Counted from the stretch's first letter, positions 7,822 through 15,005 are shown. The stretch is 22,057 nt of DNA from an uncultured Lachnospiraceae bacterium (GCA_947165105.1 CAMUZC010000016.1:1-22057); one strand, 5' to 3'. The notes: generated by a model not told the origin, from the letters alone. Numbers and translations: made by a program.

Positions 7822-8046
7822 TTATTCAAAATCTTCTTCTAAAACACCATCTTCTGTTTTAATTAAAATACTAATTCTTTTTTCAGCATCTTCAAGCATT
7901 TTACTACATTGTTTAGATAATTTCATTCCTTCTTCAAATTTTGCCACTGATGTATCTAAATCTAAATCATTTTTTTCAAGTTCAGCGGCAATTTCCTCTA
8001 ATTTCTTCATTGAATCTTCGAAATTCATTTCTTCTTTATCTTTCAT
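7822..8046 (-). CDS. xseB: exodeoxyribonuclease VII small subunit
   Basis: Small helical subunit of exonuclease VII, 74 residues. It contains NFEDSMKKLEEIAAELEKNDLDLD (positions about 8-31), the conserved first helix and turn, then SVAKFEEGMKLSKQCSKMLEDAEKRI. Several XseB chains coat the XseA subunit to form the enzyme that degrades single-stranded DNA. I chose the ATG at 8046, which has an AAAGGA site and matches the family N-terminus. An upstream in-frame start would add 25 residues with no family similarity. Unusually, a small anchored protein gene separates it from xseA. Confidence 0.93.
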   Translation of the reverse strand: MKDKEEMNFEDSMKKLEEIAAELEKNDLDLDTSVAKFEEGMKLSKQCSKMLEDAEKRISILIKTEDGVLEEDFE

Positions 8047-8075
8047 GTTTAATTCCTTTCTTTCATGTATATGTA

Positions 8076-8525
8076 TTAATAATCTTTTACAGTTCCCGCC
8101 TTTACATCTACAATATACCAAGCCAATACACTTGTGTCTTTATTTCTAACTGAAACAATATATTCAGTATTTGATTGAATTTGATCAATTCTGTAATATA
8201 TTCCTCCATCAGTAACACCATATTCTTTTTTTGCCAATTCTATTGCTTTTTCTTCATTAGTAGAATTTGTTTCTTCATTTTCTTTTTCATCTTCTTTATT
8301 TTCATCATCTATTGGCTCTTCAACTGCAATTTCTTCTTTTATATCTTCTTCCTTTTTCTCTTCCTCTACTTTCTTTTCATTGCTTGATCCATTATTTTGT
8401 GTTTGATTGTTAGCGACTGTATCTTGTTCTTTCTTTTCGTTTAAGTATATTTTCCCTGTCCACGCCAACACACCTATAATAGCAATAACTAAAACAATTA
8501 ATAATCCCTTCAAAGTTTTTCTCAT
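8076..8525 (-). CDS. membrane-anchored acidic-linker protein, PepSY-like C-terminus
   Basis: Unrecognised protein of 149 residues. A basic N-terminus and one membrane segment (about 7-24) are followed by a very acidic, low-complexity Glu/Lys/Asn linker (about 30-95). A small C-terminal domain follows (about 96-149), beginning EEKAIELAKKEYG and ending in a strand-rich part with VSVRNKDTSVLAWYIVDVKAGTV. The helix followed by a strand pair ending in a D-x-K-T-G-like turn resembles PepSY or YpeB C-terminal modules, but the match is weak. No lipobox cysteine is present, so it is probably a membrane-anchored protein facing outwards. It has a good AAAGGAG site and lies between xseA and xseB. Confidence 0.72.
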   Translation of the reverse strand: MRKTLKGLLIVLVIAIIGVLAWTGKIYLNEKKEQDTVANNQTQNNGSSNEKKVEEEKKEEDIKEEIAVEEPIDDENKEDEKENEETNSTNEEKAIELAKKEYGVTDGGIYYRIDQIQSNTEYIVSVRNKDTSVLAWYIVDVKAGTVKDY

Positions 8526-8562
8526 TTTCTTTCGCTCCTTTCAATTTTATCTTTCTGTTATT

Positions 8563-9753
8563 TTAAATAACTTTAACATTTGTACTTCCATCTTGAAACC
8601 TAATAATTAATTCATCATTTTTCTGTATTTTCGTAACTGAATTAACAACTTTTCCACTTGTGTCAGTTGTTAGACTATATCCTCTTGCTAAAGTTTTTAA
8701 TGGACTCAAAGTATCTAACTTTGTAATTAATTCTATCATTTTTGTTTTATTGTCTTTTACTTTATTTGTAATAGAATTTTGCATTTGTTTTATTTTCATA
8801 TCAATAGTTATATATCTTTCATTTATTTTTTGTAGTGGTTCCTTGAACACTCTATTTGCCATGCATTTTTCATATCTTAAACGCATTACCTCAATTTTCT
8901 TTTTTAATGCGTTTTTATATCGTGTATTATATTTTTCAAGATTTATTAGGATTTCTTGAACATTTGGAACAGCGAGTTCTGCAGCAGCAGATGGTGTTGG
9001 CGCTCTTAAATCCGCAACAAAATCTGCAATTGTGAAATCCGTTTCGTGTCCAACTGCTGAGATAACCGGTAATTCTGATTCAAAAATTGCATGTGCAACA
9101 ACCTCTTCATTAAATGGCCACAAGTCCTCTAATGAACCTCCTCCACGTGCTAAAATAATAACATCTGCTAATTTATATTCATTCATTAGTTTAATTGCCT
9201 CAGCAATTTTTTCTCCTGCACCTTTTCCTTGTACTGGAACTGGTAATAATTTTATATAACAATTAGGATTTCTTCTTGTTGATACATTGATAATATCTCT
9301 TATAACAGAACCCGTACTAGCAGAAAGTACACCAATACACTTTGGAAATTTAGGTATAGGCTTTTTATATTTGGAATCAAATAGTCCCTGCTTTTCAAGT
9401 TTATTTTTAAGTTCTTCATATGCAGTATATAAACTTCCCATTCCATCTTCTTGCATCGCTTTACAATAGATCTGATATACTCCATCTCTTTCAAAGACAG
9501 AAACTGTTCCAAGAATCATAACTTTCATTCCATCTTTTGGAACAAATTTCAAGTTTGGAGTATATGTTTTGAACATTATACATTTAATAAGTGAATTTTC
9601 ATCTTTTAAAGTAAAATACATGTGCCCTGTATAATGATGCTTAAAATTCGATATTTCACCTTTTACTAATACATTGTTCAAGTATTCATCATTATCTACT
9701 TTATTCTTTATATATCTATTTAAATCTGTAACAGTAATTGGATTATATTCCAC
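8563..9753 (-). CDS. xseA: exodeoxyribonuclease VII large subunit
   Basis: Catalytic subunit of exonuclease VII, 396 residues, slightly short for the family because the C-terminal helical region is compact. The N-terminal OB-fold (about 1-100) begins with ITVTDLNRYIKN and includes KGEISNFKHHYTGHMYFTLKD. The catalytic domain has GVLSASTGSVIRDIINVSTRRNP, LARGGGSLEDLWPFNEE and ISAVGHETDFTIADFVADLRAPTPS. These are the hallmark motifs of the family. The enzyme degrades single-stranded DNA in both directions and acts in mismatch repair and damage processing. It follows nusB by 45 bases in the same orientation. Confidence 0.97.
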   Translation of the reverse strand: MEYNPITVTDLNRYIKNKVDNDEYLNNVLVKGEISNFKHHYTGHMYFTLKDENSLIKCIMFKTYTPNLKFVPKDGMKVMILGTVSVFERDGVYQIYCKAMQEDGMGSLYTAYEELKNKLEKQGLFDSKYKKPIPKFPKCIGVLSASTGSVIRDIINVSTRRNPNCYIKLLPVPVQGKGAGEKIAEAIKLMNEYKLADVIILARGGGSLEDLWPFNEEVVAHAIFESELPVISAVGHETDFTIADFVADLRAPTPSAAAELAVPNVQEILINLEKYNTRYKNALKKKIEVMRLRYEKCMANRVFKEPLQKINERYITIDMKIKQMQNSITNKVKDNKTKMIELITKLDTLSPLKTLARGYSLTTDTSGKVVNSVTKIQKNDELIIRFQDGSTNVKVI

Positions 9754-9798
9754 TATTTATCCCTCTTTTCTTATGCATATATTAAAAATTGTAATTAC

Positions 9799-10209
9799 TT
9801 AAGATAAACTATTTTCTTTAACAACTGTAGCTAAAACACCATTAATAAATGAACTTGATGTATCTTCGCCATATTTTTTTGCTAGTTCAACTACTTCGTT
9901 TATAACGACTTTATATGGAAGTTTTAAATATAACATTTCATATATTGCAAGTTTTAATAGCGCTATATTAACTTTTGAAATTCTCTCTAATTTCCAATCA
10001 GATTTCAAATTAGTAGAAATCTGTTCAATTAAACTATCGTTATTTTTTATAATATCCTCTATTTCTTTCTTTATTTGTTCTTTAATGTTATTTGATTCCA
10101 ACTCAATATCCTCAAAAAATAATTCAATGTCTTCATCTTCATAACTTTTTTGTATTTCTAAACTATATAATAATTTAAAAGTTATTTCTCTTATTGTTGA
10201 TTTATTCAT
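9799..10209 (-). CDS. nusB: transcription antitermination factor NusB
   Basis: All-helical RNA-binding protein of 136 residues that with NusE (S10) forms the rRNA antitermination complex. The family ends are clear: STIREITFKLLYSLEI at the N-terminus and KLPYKVVINEVVELAKKYG then SSFINGVLATVVKE at the C-terminus. I prefer the ATG at 10209, eight bases after an AGAAGGG site. The in-frame GTG three codons upstream would sit directly on that site. The linkage asp23-like, DUF2273, nusB, xseA is common in Firmicutes. Confidence 0.95.
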   Translation of the reverse strand: MNKSTIREITFKLLYSLEIQKSYEDEDIELFFEDIELESNNIKEQIKKEIEDIIKNNDSLIEQISTNLKSDWKLERISKVNIALLKLAIYEMLYLKLPYKVVINEVVELAKKYGEDTSSSFINGVLATVVKENSLS

Positions 10210-10257
10210 TTTTTTCACCCTTCTAATTTTACATTAATTATTATTCTACTTAAACAA

Positions 10258-10461
10258 TTATAATCTATCTATAAACTTTTTAACCTTGTCTTTAGCTTCT
10301 TCTTTATTATACTGAATATATTTGCCAAGCATTGCTCCACCTGTAATTGCCATTATAACAATGACAACTCTATATAATCTTGTACATGCTAAAATCAAGC
10401 CTACTATAATTCCTATTATTGCTCCTAAATTTTTTGCAATAAAATTATTATTTTCATTCAT
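10258..10461 (-). CDS. DUF2273 small membrane protein
   Basis: Protein of 67 residues with two membrane segments (about 9-27 and 29-47) and a basic/acidic tail (YNKEEAKDKVKKFIDRL). DUF2273 proteins are found next to Asp23 and AmaP genes, and the same order occurs here. The family is thought to help organise the Asp23 envelope layer, though its exact role is not established. It starts 12 bases after amaP and has a GGAGG-type site. Confidence 0.87.
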   Translation of the reverse strand: MNENNNFIAKNLGAIIGIIVGLILACTRLYRVVIVIMAITGGAMLGKYIQYNKEEAKDKVKKFIDRL

Positions 10462-10473
10462 AATAAATACCTC

Positions 10474-11178
10474 CTATTCAATAACAATTTTGTTGTCATT
10501 ACTTTCATTGCTATTAGTTAAATTTGTTTCAACTCTTTGTTTAACATCTTCTGTTTCACTTGATTTCATGTTGTCTTTAGTTTGGTTTTTATTAATTTGA
10601 ACATTATTAGCTTTTATTTTGGTTTGATTAGACTTTTGATTATTTTTTTCTACGTCTTTAATATTAATATTTACCTGGCTAACATCTAAATCTGTATTTC
10701 TTTTAATGGTCTCTTTAATTCTTGTTTGCATACTTGAAGACATTTCTTTAATAATTGAATCGTCTTTTACAAGTAAACTTATAAAAACTGTTATATTGTT
10801 GTTGGCATCTAATATTACCTTGGTTTGACTATCCACTGCCTCGTCAAAACTTTTAACAACACTGTTTACAATATTTTCTATTGTATCTTTTGATATTAAT
10901 AATCTTCCATCTTTGTTTTCTAATAAAACTCCTGATTTTATTTCTTGTTTTTTCTTTGTTCTTGTTGGGAAGAACAAAGCTTTAATCGCTAATAAGATTG
11001 CAACTATAGAAGAACCTATAATTATTTTACGTGCAAGATCATCTTTTAATAATTCTTCTATACTTTTATATATTGTTTTTAATTCTACAATATCAAATAC
11101 TACTAAACAACTAGTTATTGCAAGTACAATCATTATAATTGAAAATAAAATCAAAGCTATTCTTTCTAAAATCTTCAT
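10474..11178 (-). CDS. amaP: alkaline shock response membrane anchor protein AmaP
   Basis: Membrane anchor for Asp23, 234 residues. Two membrane segments (about 7-31 and 51-69) form a hairpin, followed by an Asp23-like cytoplasmic domain (about 82-175) with SVVKSFDEAVDSQTKV and VSQVNINIKDV. In Staphylococcus, AmaP tethers Asp23 to the membrane. This copy has an extra C-terminal tail of about 58 residues, rich in Asn, Gln, Lys and Thr, that is predicted disordered and not part of the core family. It is separated from asp23 by a terminator-like hairpin, so it should be expressed at a lower level than asp23. Confidence 0.88.
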   Translation of the reverse strand: MKILERIALILFSIIMIVLAITSCLVVFDIVELKTIYKSIEELLKDDLARKIIIGSSIVAILLAIKALFFPTRTKKKQEIKSGVLLENKDGRLLISKDTIENIVNSVVKSFDEAVDSQTKVILDANNNITVFISLLVKDDSIIKEMSSSMQTRIKETIKRNTDLDVSQVNINIKDVEKNNQKSNQTKIKANNVQINKNQTKDNMKSSETEDVKQRVETNLTNSNESNDNKIVIE

Positions 11179-11198
11179 ATATTTTACCTCCTATAAAA

Positions 11199-11230
11199 TA
11201 AAGCACGGTACATTGAACATCCGTGCTTTA
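11199..11230 (-). terminator. intercistronic hairpin between asp23 and amaP (attenuator)
   Basis: A perfect 10-bp stem, TAAAGCACGG / CCGTGCTTTA, encloses a 12-base loop and is followed on the minus strand by TTTATTTTATAGGAGG. The T-tract is broken, so this looks like a partial terminator or RNA-stabilising hairpin. It lies immediately before the amaP ribosome site. Confidence 0.65.
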
Positions 11231-11241
11231 CTTAGTCATTA

Positions 11242-11268
11242 AAGCATTTTTTATTACTTATAATGCTT
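11242..11268 (-). promoter_or_regulatory. second small hairpin downstream of asp23
   Basis: A 7-bp inverted repeat, AAGCATT / AATGCTT, encloses 13 bases and lies between the asp23 stop and the stronger hairpin. On the minus strand it is followed by AATGACTAAG, with no T-run. It may help stabilise the 3' end of the asp23 message. The stem is A-T rich and could be chance. Confidence 0.35.
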
Positions 11269-11284
11269 AATTAGTTTTCAGTTT

Positions 11285-11746
11285 TTATTGTTCAATATTT
11301 TTTTCGCCATTATTATTTACAGTGCTAATATTAACTCCTTGAACATGAACATTTACTTCAACTACTTTCAAACCTGTCATAGTTTCAACTGCTTTTTTAA
11401 CTTTTGTTTGAATTTCATATGCTACATCTGGAATTCTTGTTCCATATTCAACAATTATATTAACATCAATTTTTGTATCTTTTTCGCCAACATCAACTTT
11501 AATTCCTTTTGCCATGTTTTTCTTACCACTTAAAACTTCAGTAATTCCTCCGGCAAAACCTCCAGCCATGTTTGCAACCCCAGGTATTTCAGAAACTGCT
11601 ACACCTGCAATTACAGCTACAACATCATCTGCAATTTTAATTGCATTATTATTAGCTAAACTAATTTCCTCACCAGTAGCTTGTACACTTGTATTACCAA
11701 CTGGTGTATTGTTATTAATTTCATTATTCATATTGTTATCTTCCAT
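11285..11746 (-). CDS. asp23: Asp23/Gls24 family envelope stress protein
   Basis: Cytoplasmic Asp23-family protein of 153 residues. A flexible Asn-rich N-terminus (1-28) precedes the domain with IKIADDVVAVIAGVAVSEIPGVANMAGG (in part at about 37-64), KGIKVDVGEKDTKIDVNIIVEYG and VEVNVHVQGV, the signature of the family. These proteins form an abundant layer under the membrane and respond to envelope or alkaline stress. The gene has its own sigma-A promoter and an AGGAGG site. It is first in a unit with amaP and the DUF2273 gene. The C-terminal tail is short and Asn/Glu-rich. Confidence 0.93.
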   Translation of the reverse strand: MEDNNMNNEINNNTPVGNTSVQATGEEISLANNNAIKIADDVVAVIAGVAVSEIPGVANMAGGFAGGITEVLSGKKNMAKGIKVDVGEKDTKIDVNIIVEYGTRIPDVAYEIQTKVKKAVETMTGLKVVEVNVHVQGVNISTVNNNGEKNIEQ

Positions 11747-11792
11747 ATTCTACCTCCTTGTATACAAAAGATTTAACATTTTCACTGCTCTT

Positions 11793-11821
11793 AGTATACC
11801 AATTTTTCGGAAAATTTACAA
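11793..11821 (-). promoter_or_regulatory. sigma-A promoter of the asp23 operon
   Basis: TTGTAA (11821 to 11816) and TATACT (11798 to 11793) are 17 bases apart on the minus strand. The transcript would begin about 40 bases before the asp23 start. This is the only clear promoter seen for the run down to fhs. Confidence 0.75.
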
Positions 11822-11845
11822 GCTTTTTCCACTTAATTTTGAAAC

Positions 11846-12898
11846 TTATCCAATTACGTATCTATAAGCCATATTATCGCAAACAATTATAAATTCACCT
11901 TGCTCATCTGGAATTGTTTCATAATACAATATTGGCATTCTAATTTCTTCTTCTATATCAAGTAATTGATCAAAGTTTTTCACTTCAATAACATTTAAAT
12001 TATCAATTTCAACTGGACTTACAATTTCAGCAACAATATCTCCATAGTTTTTCAATATTCTATTTAAAGCTATAGCATAATCGCTCTTCTTGCTGAATTT
12101 AATAGATTTTCTTATAGCATCCAACATTATTAAAACAGCAATTAATACACATGCAGAACCAACGATTAACACTGGAATACTAATTTCTTTTTTCTTTTCA
12201 ATAGTATCGATAACAGATTTATTATCAGTATTTTCAAATTCTTTTTCTATTGTAAAAATATCCTGTGCTAAATCCATTTTTACATTCATTATTGAATTCT
12301 CCACAACAGTATCTTCTATTCCTTGAACATTCATATCACTTCTTACTATAAGTTTTATTTGTAGCTCAGCTGTAATAGGTAATTTCAGTTGTTCTTTAAA
12401 TTCTTTAACTTCATTATTTAATGTTGCAAAATCAACGTCAAAGTTTTCATTAATAGTAAAATTAGAACTATCAACCTCTAATTGTTTTGGTTCAACTAAA
12501 ACATGTTGTTTTGACCAAATAGATTGATTTGAATTTTCAGGGTTAACACTTGAATATTTAACATCTGTTACTGCAATAATTTGATATGTATATTTTGTTT
12601 TTGCTTTTTTGTTTCCGGATAATGAATATGAAAAATCCATATTTATTTTATCTACTAGACTTGAAATATATGTTTTGTTCATATCCAAAGTTTTCTTTTC
12701 AAAAAAATCATTGTCAATCAAACTAACAGACCCCGTTAGATTTCTATTAATGTTATAAGAATATAATAAGTTTTGCTTAGCCTGTTCTACCTTAAACGAC
12801 TTTATAATCATTATTATTCCTAAAAATAAAATTACGGTACTTATACAAATATTTCTTAAAACATTTTTTGTTCTGTTTTTATTTATATCTTTATCCAT
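11846..12898 (-). CDS. DUF5305-like membrane protein of the SipW cluster
   Basis: Protein of 350 residues with membrane segments at about 14-34 and 243-262. The long region between them is extracytoplasmic and strand-rich, with a YTYQIIAVTDV stretch, a WSKQHVLV motif and an N-terminal Y-x-L-x-G/T-x-S segment that resemble DUF5305. I recall that family as associated with S26B-type signal peptidase genes in archaea and Firmicutes. A cytoplasmic C-terminal domain of about 85 residues follows, ending IPDEQGEFIIVCDNMAYRYV. It starts 19 bases after the signal peptidase gene with a GAGGTGG site, so it is in the same operon. A role in assembling or monitoring SipW substrates is inference. The family name is from memory. 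Confidence 0.7.
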   Translation of the reverse strand: MDKDINKNRTKNVLRNICISTVILFLGIIMIIKSFKVEQAKQNLLYSYNINRNLTGSVSLIDNDFFEKKTLDMNKTYISSLVDKINMDFSYSLSGNKKAKTKYTYQIIAVTDVKYSSVNPENSNQSIWSKQHVLVEPKQLEVDSSNFTINENFDVDFATLNNEVKEFKEQLKLPITAELQIKLIVRSDMNVQGIEDTVVENSIMNVKMDLAQDIFTIEKEFENTDNKSVIDTIEKKKEISIPVLIVGSACVLIAVLIMLDAIRKSIKFSKKSDYAIALNRILKNYGDIVAEIVSPVEIDNLNVIEVKNFDQLLDIEEEIRMPILYYETIPDEQGEFIIVCDNMAYRYVIG

Positions 12899-12917
12899 TT
12901 TTCCACCTCTTCTTTTG

Positions 12918-14099
12918 TTATACTGTTATAAAAGATTTCATTCCTAATATTTTTTCACTAAACCATACTGATGGATAACCAACATATGGAATATATGCTG
13001 TTACTTTTCCAATAACCTGCTCTTCTTCTACTAGATTTTGATCTGGTGTGTTATTATTATCACCTTGTGTTTTAAATAATAATCTACCATCTTTATCTTT
13101 TTGGATTTCTATTATTCTATGTATAACTTCTCCATTCTCAGACTTATAATGTAAAATGTCTCCTACCTTTAATTTTGATAAATCTTTTTGATTCATCTTA
13201 ACAGAAATTACAACCGCTCCTCTGCTAAATGTAGGAACCATACTATACGACATAATTGCAACTGGTTTTACTGGTAAAAAACCTGCAATAAACGATACAA
13301 CAAAAAGCATTATCATAATCCACGGAATTTGTTTTACAGGATTTATTTTTTTCTTTTCTTTTCTGGTCATTCTAGTTGTTTTTATTGTATGTTCATAATT
13401 GTTATATAAAAATAATATTAATGATATTAAAATATCAAAAATTGATTTCAAGAACCAATCTAAATTTGGAAATACCGGTGAAAGCACTTGAAACAATGCT
13501 ACCGGAATTGAATATGCATACACAAGCCACATACCACCTGAGATTGCCAAATAGCTACATACACATCCTTTAGCTATTTCAGGAATTATTACAGATGCAA
13601 TATATTCAAATATTTTATCTCCTGAAGCAAATACAGCAAATCCTTCTGTATAATCCAATCGTAACAATACAAAAATTAAAGTAAATAAAACATAATTTAT
13701 TTTTTTTCTTTGGTTATTCATTACTTTAGTTCTTACATAGTCTTGCATTGCAATCATTCCAACAATAAAGAATAGATTTTTTATTATTATAAAAAAGCTT
13801 CTTCCATACGGACTTTTTTTGTATCCTAAAACTAAGCCTAATAAAAAATAAAGTATATAGTAGATAATTACAATTATCAATGTTGTTTTTATTTTTTCTT
13901 TTTTCCCCTTAAATCTTGTATGATCATTTTCAACAGGCATTGAAATAATTGTTAATGCAATCCAAATTATCATTGTTACTATTCTTGTAGACTCTTGAAA
14001 AAAACTTGGTACAACAAAAACTGTTAATACTAGGCAACCAATTAATATCATACATAGTATTGCTACGTATAACGCAATTGTTTTATTTTCTTTATTCAT
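12918..14099 (-). CDS. sipW: SipW-like signal peptidase with a large polytopic N-terminal domain
   Basis: S26B (ER-type) signal peptidase of 393 residues. The C-terminal peptidase domain carries Ser286 in SYSMVPTF, GDILHYKSENGEVIHRIIEI with His327 replacing the lysine of bacterial-type enzymes, and QGDNNNTPD (Asp347, Asp353), then VIGKV. This His-type dyad is the SipW signature. Unlike Bacillus SipW (about 190 residues), it has about 260 extra N-terminal residues with roughly eight membrane segments before the usual one at about 258-277. The start overlaps the upstream 65-codon gene by eight bases, so translation is coupled. Neighbours suggest it processes the TasA-like protein and perhaps the 65-residue protein. 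The symbol is assigned by class, not by orthology. Confidence 0.85.
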   Translation of the reverse strand: MNKENKTIALYVAILCMILIGCLVLTVFVVPSFFQESTRIVTMIIWIALTIISMPVENDHTRFKGKKEKIKTTLIIVIIYYILYFLLGLVLGYKKSPYGRSFFIIIKNLFFIVGMIAMQDYVRTKVMNNQRKKINYVLFTLIFVLLRLDYTEGFAVFASGDKIFEYIASVIIPEIAKGCVCSYLAISGGMWLVYAYSIPVALFQVLSPVFPNLDWFLKSIFDILISLILFLYNNYEHTIKTTRMTRKEKKKINPVKQIPWIMIMLFVVSFIAGFLPVKPVAIMSYSMVPTFSRGAVVISVKMNQKDLSKLKVGDILHYKSENGEVIHRIIEIQKDKDGRLLFKTQGDNNNTPDQNLVEEEQVIGKVTAYIPYVGYPSVWFSEKILGMKSFITV

Positions 14100-14289
14100 T
14101 ATTGGTTGTATTCTCCTTTTTCATTTGTTTTATATCATTTTCATCGTTTACTACAATTGTTGATCTTCCATAAATATTTAATCTTTGGCGTAACATCGAG
14201 TATCCTATACTTATAACAAAAAAGAATATTAAAAGAACTATCATCGCAACAATTTTTAAATTTATTTTTTCAAATCTTCTTCTTCGCAT
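14092..14289 (-). CDS. tiny membrane protein with SipW-substrate signature
   Basis: Protein of 65 residues: a basic start (MRRRRFEKINLK), one membrane segment (about 11-29), then GYSMLRQRLNIYGRSTI and a charged tail of about 20 residues. The segment after the membrane helix matches the TasA-like neighbour, whose equivalent reads GYAALSQALVINGTANV. The shared pattern is G-Y-[SA]-x-L-x-Q-x-L-x-I-x-G. It therefore looks like a SipW-type signal with almost no mature domain. I chose the ATG at 14289 with an AAAGGAG site. A start 13 codons upstream lacks one. It lies between the attenuator hairpin and the sipW-like gene, whose start it overlaps. Confidence 0.72.
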   Translation of the reverse strand: MRRRRFEKINLKIVAMIVLLIFFFVISIGYSMLRQRLNIYGRSTIVVNDENDIKQMKKENTTNNE

Positions 14290-14336
14290 AATGAACTCCT
14301 TTGAACCAATATGGATGGTTAATTTCAAATTTAATT

Positions 14337-14373
14337 AAAAACTTCGATTTACATATTGGAAATCGAAGTTTTT
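14337..14373 (-). terminator. terminator / attenuator between the TasA-like gene and the sipW operon
   Basis: A perfect 14-bp stem (arms 14373-14360 and 14350-14337, AAAAACTTCGATTT and its complement) has a nine-base loop, with the T-run TTTTT built into its 3' arm. It begins six bases after the TasA-like stop. No separate promoter is obvious before the next gene, so the peptidase operon may depend on readthrough. Confidence 0.85.
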
Positions 14374-14378
14374 ACATA

Positions 14379-14891
14379 CTACTCAGCTTGTTCGTAATTT
14401 AATGTAATTGTTGCAGTTTTTGATTTTGTTTCTGGTATTTCTGTTGAATCTGCATTCCAAGTTACTGTAACTATATAATCTTTTGTTGCACCTGATGACA
14501 ATGTATCATCTTTTTTAGCATCTATAGAATATACTATATCTGTAGGTGTTACTTTATTAACAGAATCAATTCCATCCACACTTGTCAATTTTGCGTTTAT
14601 ACTTCCTTGATTTGCAACTGTTATAACATATTGAGCTGATGCTCCTGGGTACAATAAATTAACATCAAATGTAGCTGTTGTTGAAGTATATGAAGGTGAA
14701 GTTTTGCTTTCCGCTCCATTCATTTTTCCTTCTTTAATATCTGTGAAAATTATTTTCCATTCAGCTGAAACATTTGCAGTTCCATTAATTACAAGAGCTT
14801 GTGACAATGCTGCATATCCAACTGCCATTCCTACCACAACTAATAATAATATGACTAATATAATATTTTTACTATTTTTTCTTGTACTCAT
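14379..14891 (-). CDS. TasA/camelysin-like surface protein with SipW-type signal
   Basis: Secreted or surface protein of 170 residues. A basic start (MSTRKNSKN) and a membrane segment (about 8-29) end in VGYAALSQALVINGTANV, the form of SipW-dependent signal common in Clostridia. The mature part (about 35-170) is a beta-rich domain with TFDVNLLYPGASAQYVITV, a Ser/Thr-rich composition and a final strand SKTATITLNYEQAE, as in TasA/CalY-type proteins that form biofilm fibres. Homology to true TasA is not claimed beyond this. I chose the ATG at 14891, nine bases after AGGAGG. The ATG three codons upstream abuts that site. A strong promoter with four upstream operator-like repeats precedes it, and the peptidase genes follow. 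Confidence 0.78.
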   Translation of the reverse strand: MSTRKNSKNIILVILLLVVVGMAVGYAALSQALVINGTANVSAEWKIIFTDIKEGKMNGAESKTSPSYTSTTATFDVNLLYPGASAQYVITVANQGSINAKLTSVDGIDSVNKVTPTDIVYSIDAKKDDTLSSGATKDYIVTVTWNADSTEIPETKSKTATITLNYEQAE

Positions 14892-14924
14892 AAACCTCAT
14901 CCTCCTATGGTTTTATCTATAAAT

Positions 14925-14952
14925 ATTTTACCATAAGTTGGAAAAATGACAA
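14925..14952 (-). promoter_or_regulatory. sigma-A promoter of the TasA-like gene
   Basis: TTGTCA (14952 to 14947) and TAAAAT (14930 to 14925) are 16 bases apart on the minus strand. A start near 14918 leaves a leader of about 26 bases including the AGGAGG site. The promoter sits just downstream of a four-repeat array. Confidence 0.68.
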
Positions 14953-14966
14953 TAGGTTCCTAAAAA

Positions 14967-15005
14967 TGTAATATAGTTGTAATTTTTTTGTAATAGTTTT
15001 GTAAT
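14967..15005 (-). promoter_or_regulatory. four perfect ATTACA repeats at 11-bp intervals (operator candidate)
   Basis: On the minus strand ATTACA occurs at 15005-15000, 14994-14989, 14983-14978 and 14972-14967. The spacing is exactly 11 bases each time, with unrelated five-base spacers. This puts all copies on one face of the helix, at roughly -52, -63, -74 and -85 relative to the predicted start. It is the arrangement bound by PhoP/OmpR-type regulators. Confidence 0.75.

Noticed and set aside
8047..8121. Longer XseB start adding 25 residues
   Set aside because: The extra part is cysteine-rich and unlike XseB, and the ATG at 8046 has a good ribosome site.
8076..8525. Lipoprotein reading of the 149-residue protein
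   Set aside because: There is no cysteine at the end of its membrane segment, so no lipobox exists.
14892..14900. Upstream ATG for the TasA-like gene
   Set aside because: It immediately follows AGGAGG with no spacing. The ATG at 14891 is nine bases away and gives a normal signal start.
14967..15005. ATTACA repeats as random AT-rich sequence
   Set aside because: All four hexamers are identical, the step is exactly 11 bases, the spacers differ and the array abuts a promoter, so chance is unlikely.
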